The notes beneath the pieces are model-generated. The model saw nothing but the letters and a program-made list of their open reading frames with translations. It had not been told where the DNA came from and did not search any database. This document shows positions 5,403 through 5,624 of a stretch of DNA of 5,624 bases, in pieces. Position numbers and translations under genes: made by a program. This DNA is from Planctomycetota bacterium (GTDB lineage: Bacteria > Planctomycetota > Phycisphaerae > WQYP01). The DNA lies in assembly GCA_021798635.1 (NCBI GenBank), contig JAJZGH010000286.1, forward strand, positions 1 through 5,624, in the 5' to 3' direction. The number at the start of each line of letters is the position of its first letter. Positions within the stretch are counted from its first letter, which is position 1.

Positions 5403-5624
5403 TCGGTGCTGTCCCGTTGTGGTGAAGTTTTTTCGTTCACTGCAACCATGCGGTTTTCCTGATCACAATCCGCCTGATGATGATACTGCCATTCTACTGC
5501 AAATCCGCGGTTTGCAAACCATTGGACATCACCTTGGAGATTACCCGTTCTTTCCGACGGTGAGAGTTTCGTCGTTACGGCGACGGCCACCTTTTTGCGC
5601 CAGCGAAGTTGCTCTACTTTCAAC

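Larger units (their letters stand above)
5052..5624 (-). pseudogene. RHS-repeat protein fragment, frameshifted, C-terminal core end
   Basis: The C-terminal end of an RHS/YD-repeat protein; intact members form a secreted or surface beta-cage shell with a variable effector tip. The core block is clear between about 5228 and 5064: GYRFDPEAAGY, NRYYLPFFGRWLQRDPIGYA (5189 to about 5130), a KLYECVG segment and the terminal DPKGG. Some usual residues are replaced (YCVRN where YYVRN is common, KLYECVG where NLYEYVG is common), which suggests decay. Upstream, in another frame (5330-5623), the QENRMVAVNEKTS and EYLW pieces resemble the DAENRLVAV and EYLW parts of RHS repeats. The two frames are split at a 10-bp direct repeat at 5320-5343. 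The right part runs off the window, so a larger gene may lie outside. The final frame stops three codons after DPKGG, leaving no effector domain in frame. Confidence 0.8.

Overview
All supported features in this window lie on the minus strand. Read in the direction of transcription (right to left), it holds a broken RHS-repeat gene fragment entering from beyond the right edge, one or two small uncharacterised ORFs, a pyrK-type electron-transfer flavoprotein gene, a GT4-like glycosyltransferase gene, a full-length polyphosphate kinase gene (ppk1), and the 5' part of a tRNA-Ser(GGA) gene that runs off the left edge. The large plus-strand reading frames are antisense shadows of these genes. The organism is a bacterium of moderate to high GC. 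The style of the RHS core (NRYYLPFFGRWLQRDPIGYA, ending in DPKGG) and the wording of the PPK1 N-terminus resemble planctomycete-like (PVC group) proteins as I remember them. That placement is an inference with low to moderate confidence.

Region by region. 1-39: partial tRNA-Ser. 40-162: tRNA leader hairpin, a likely promoter and a 12-bp tandem repeat. 163-2304: ppk1 with its autophosphorylated histidine and partner histidines. 2305-2390: short gap with no clear signal. 2391-3533: glycosyltransferase with a TTG start and degenerate EX7E motif. 3534-3621: gap with a near-perfect palindrome and a possible bridging micro-ORF. 3622-4644: pyrK-like gene with FAD, NAD and [2Fe-2S] motifs and a G10 tract in the NAD-loop codons. 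4669-5059: two overlapping small ORFs of unknown function, one with a hydrophobic segment and a strong ribosome binding site. 5052-5624: RHS fragment in two frames.

The pyrK, glycosyltransferase and ppk1 genes have gaps of fewer than 90 bases and could be one transcript, but they belong to unrelated pathways (pyrimidine synthesis, glycan transfer, phosphate storage). No pyrD partner is visible. The most interesting part is the right end. Removing one 14-nt repeat period rejoins the RHS frames exactly. One extra G at the end of the RHS core would fuse it to a hydrophobic C-terminal segment. Both point to a decayed, or possibly switchable, RHS polymorphic-toxin-like gene. I found no CRISPR array, insertion sequence or clearly new system.
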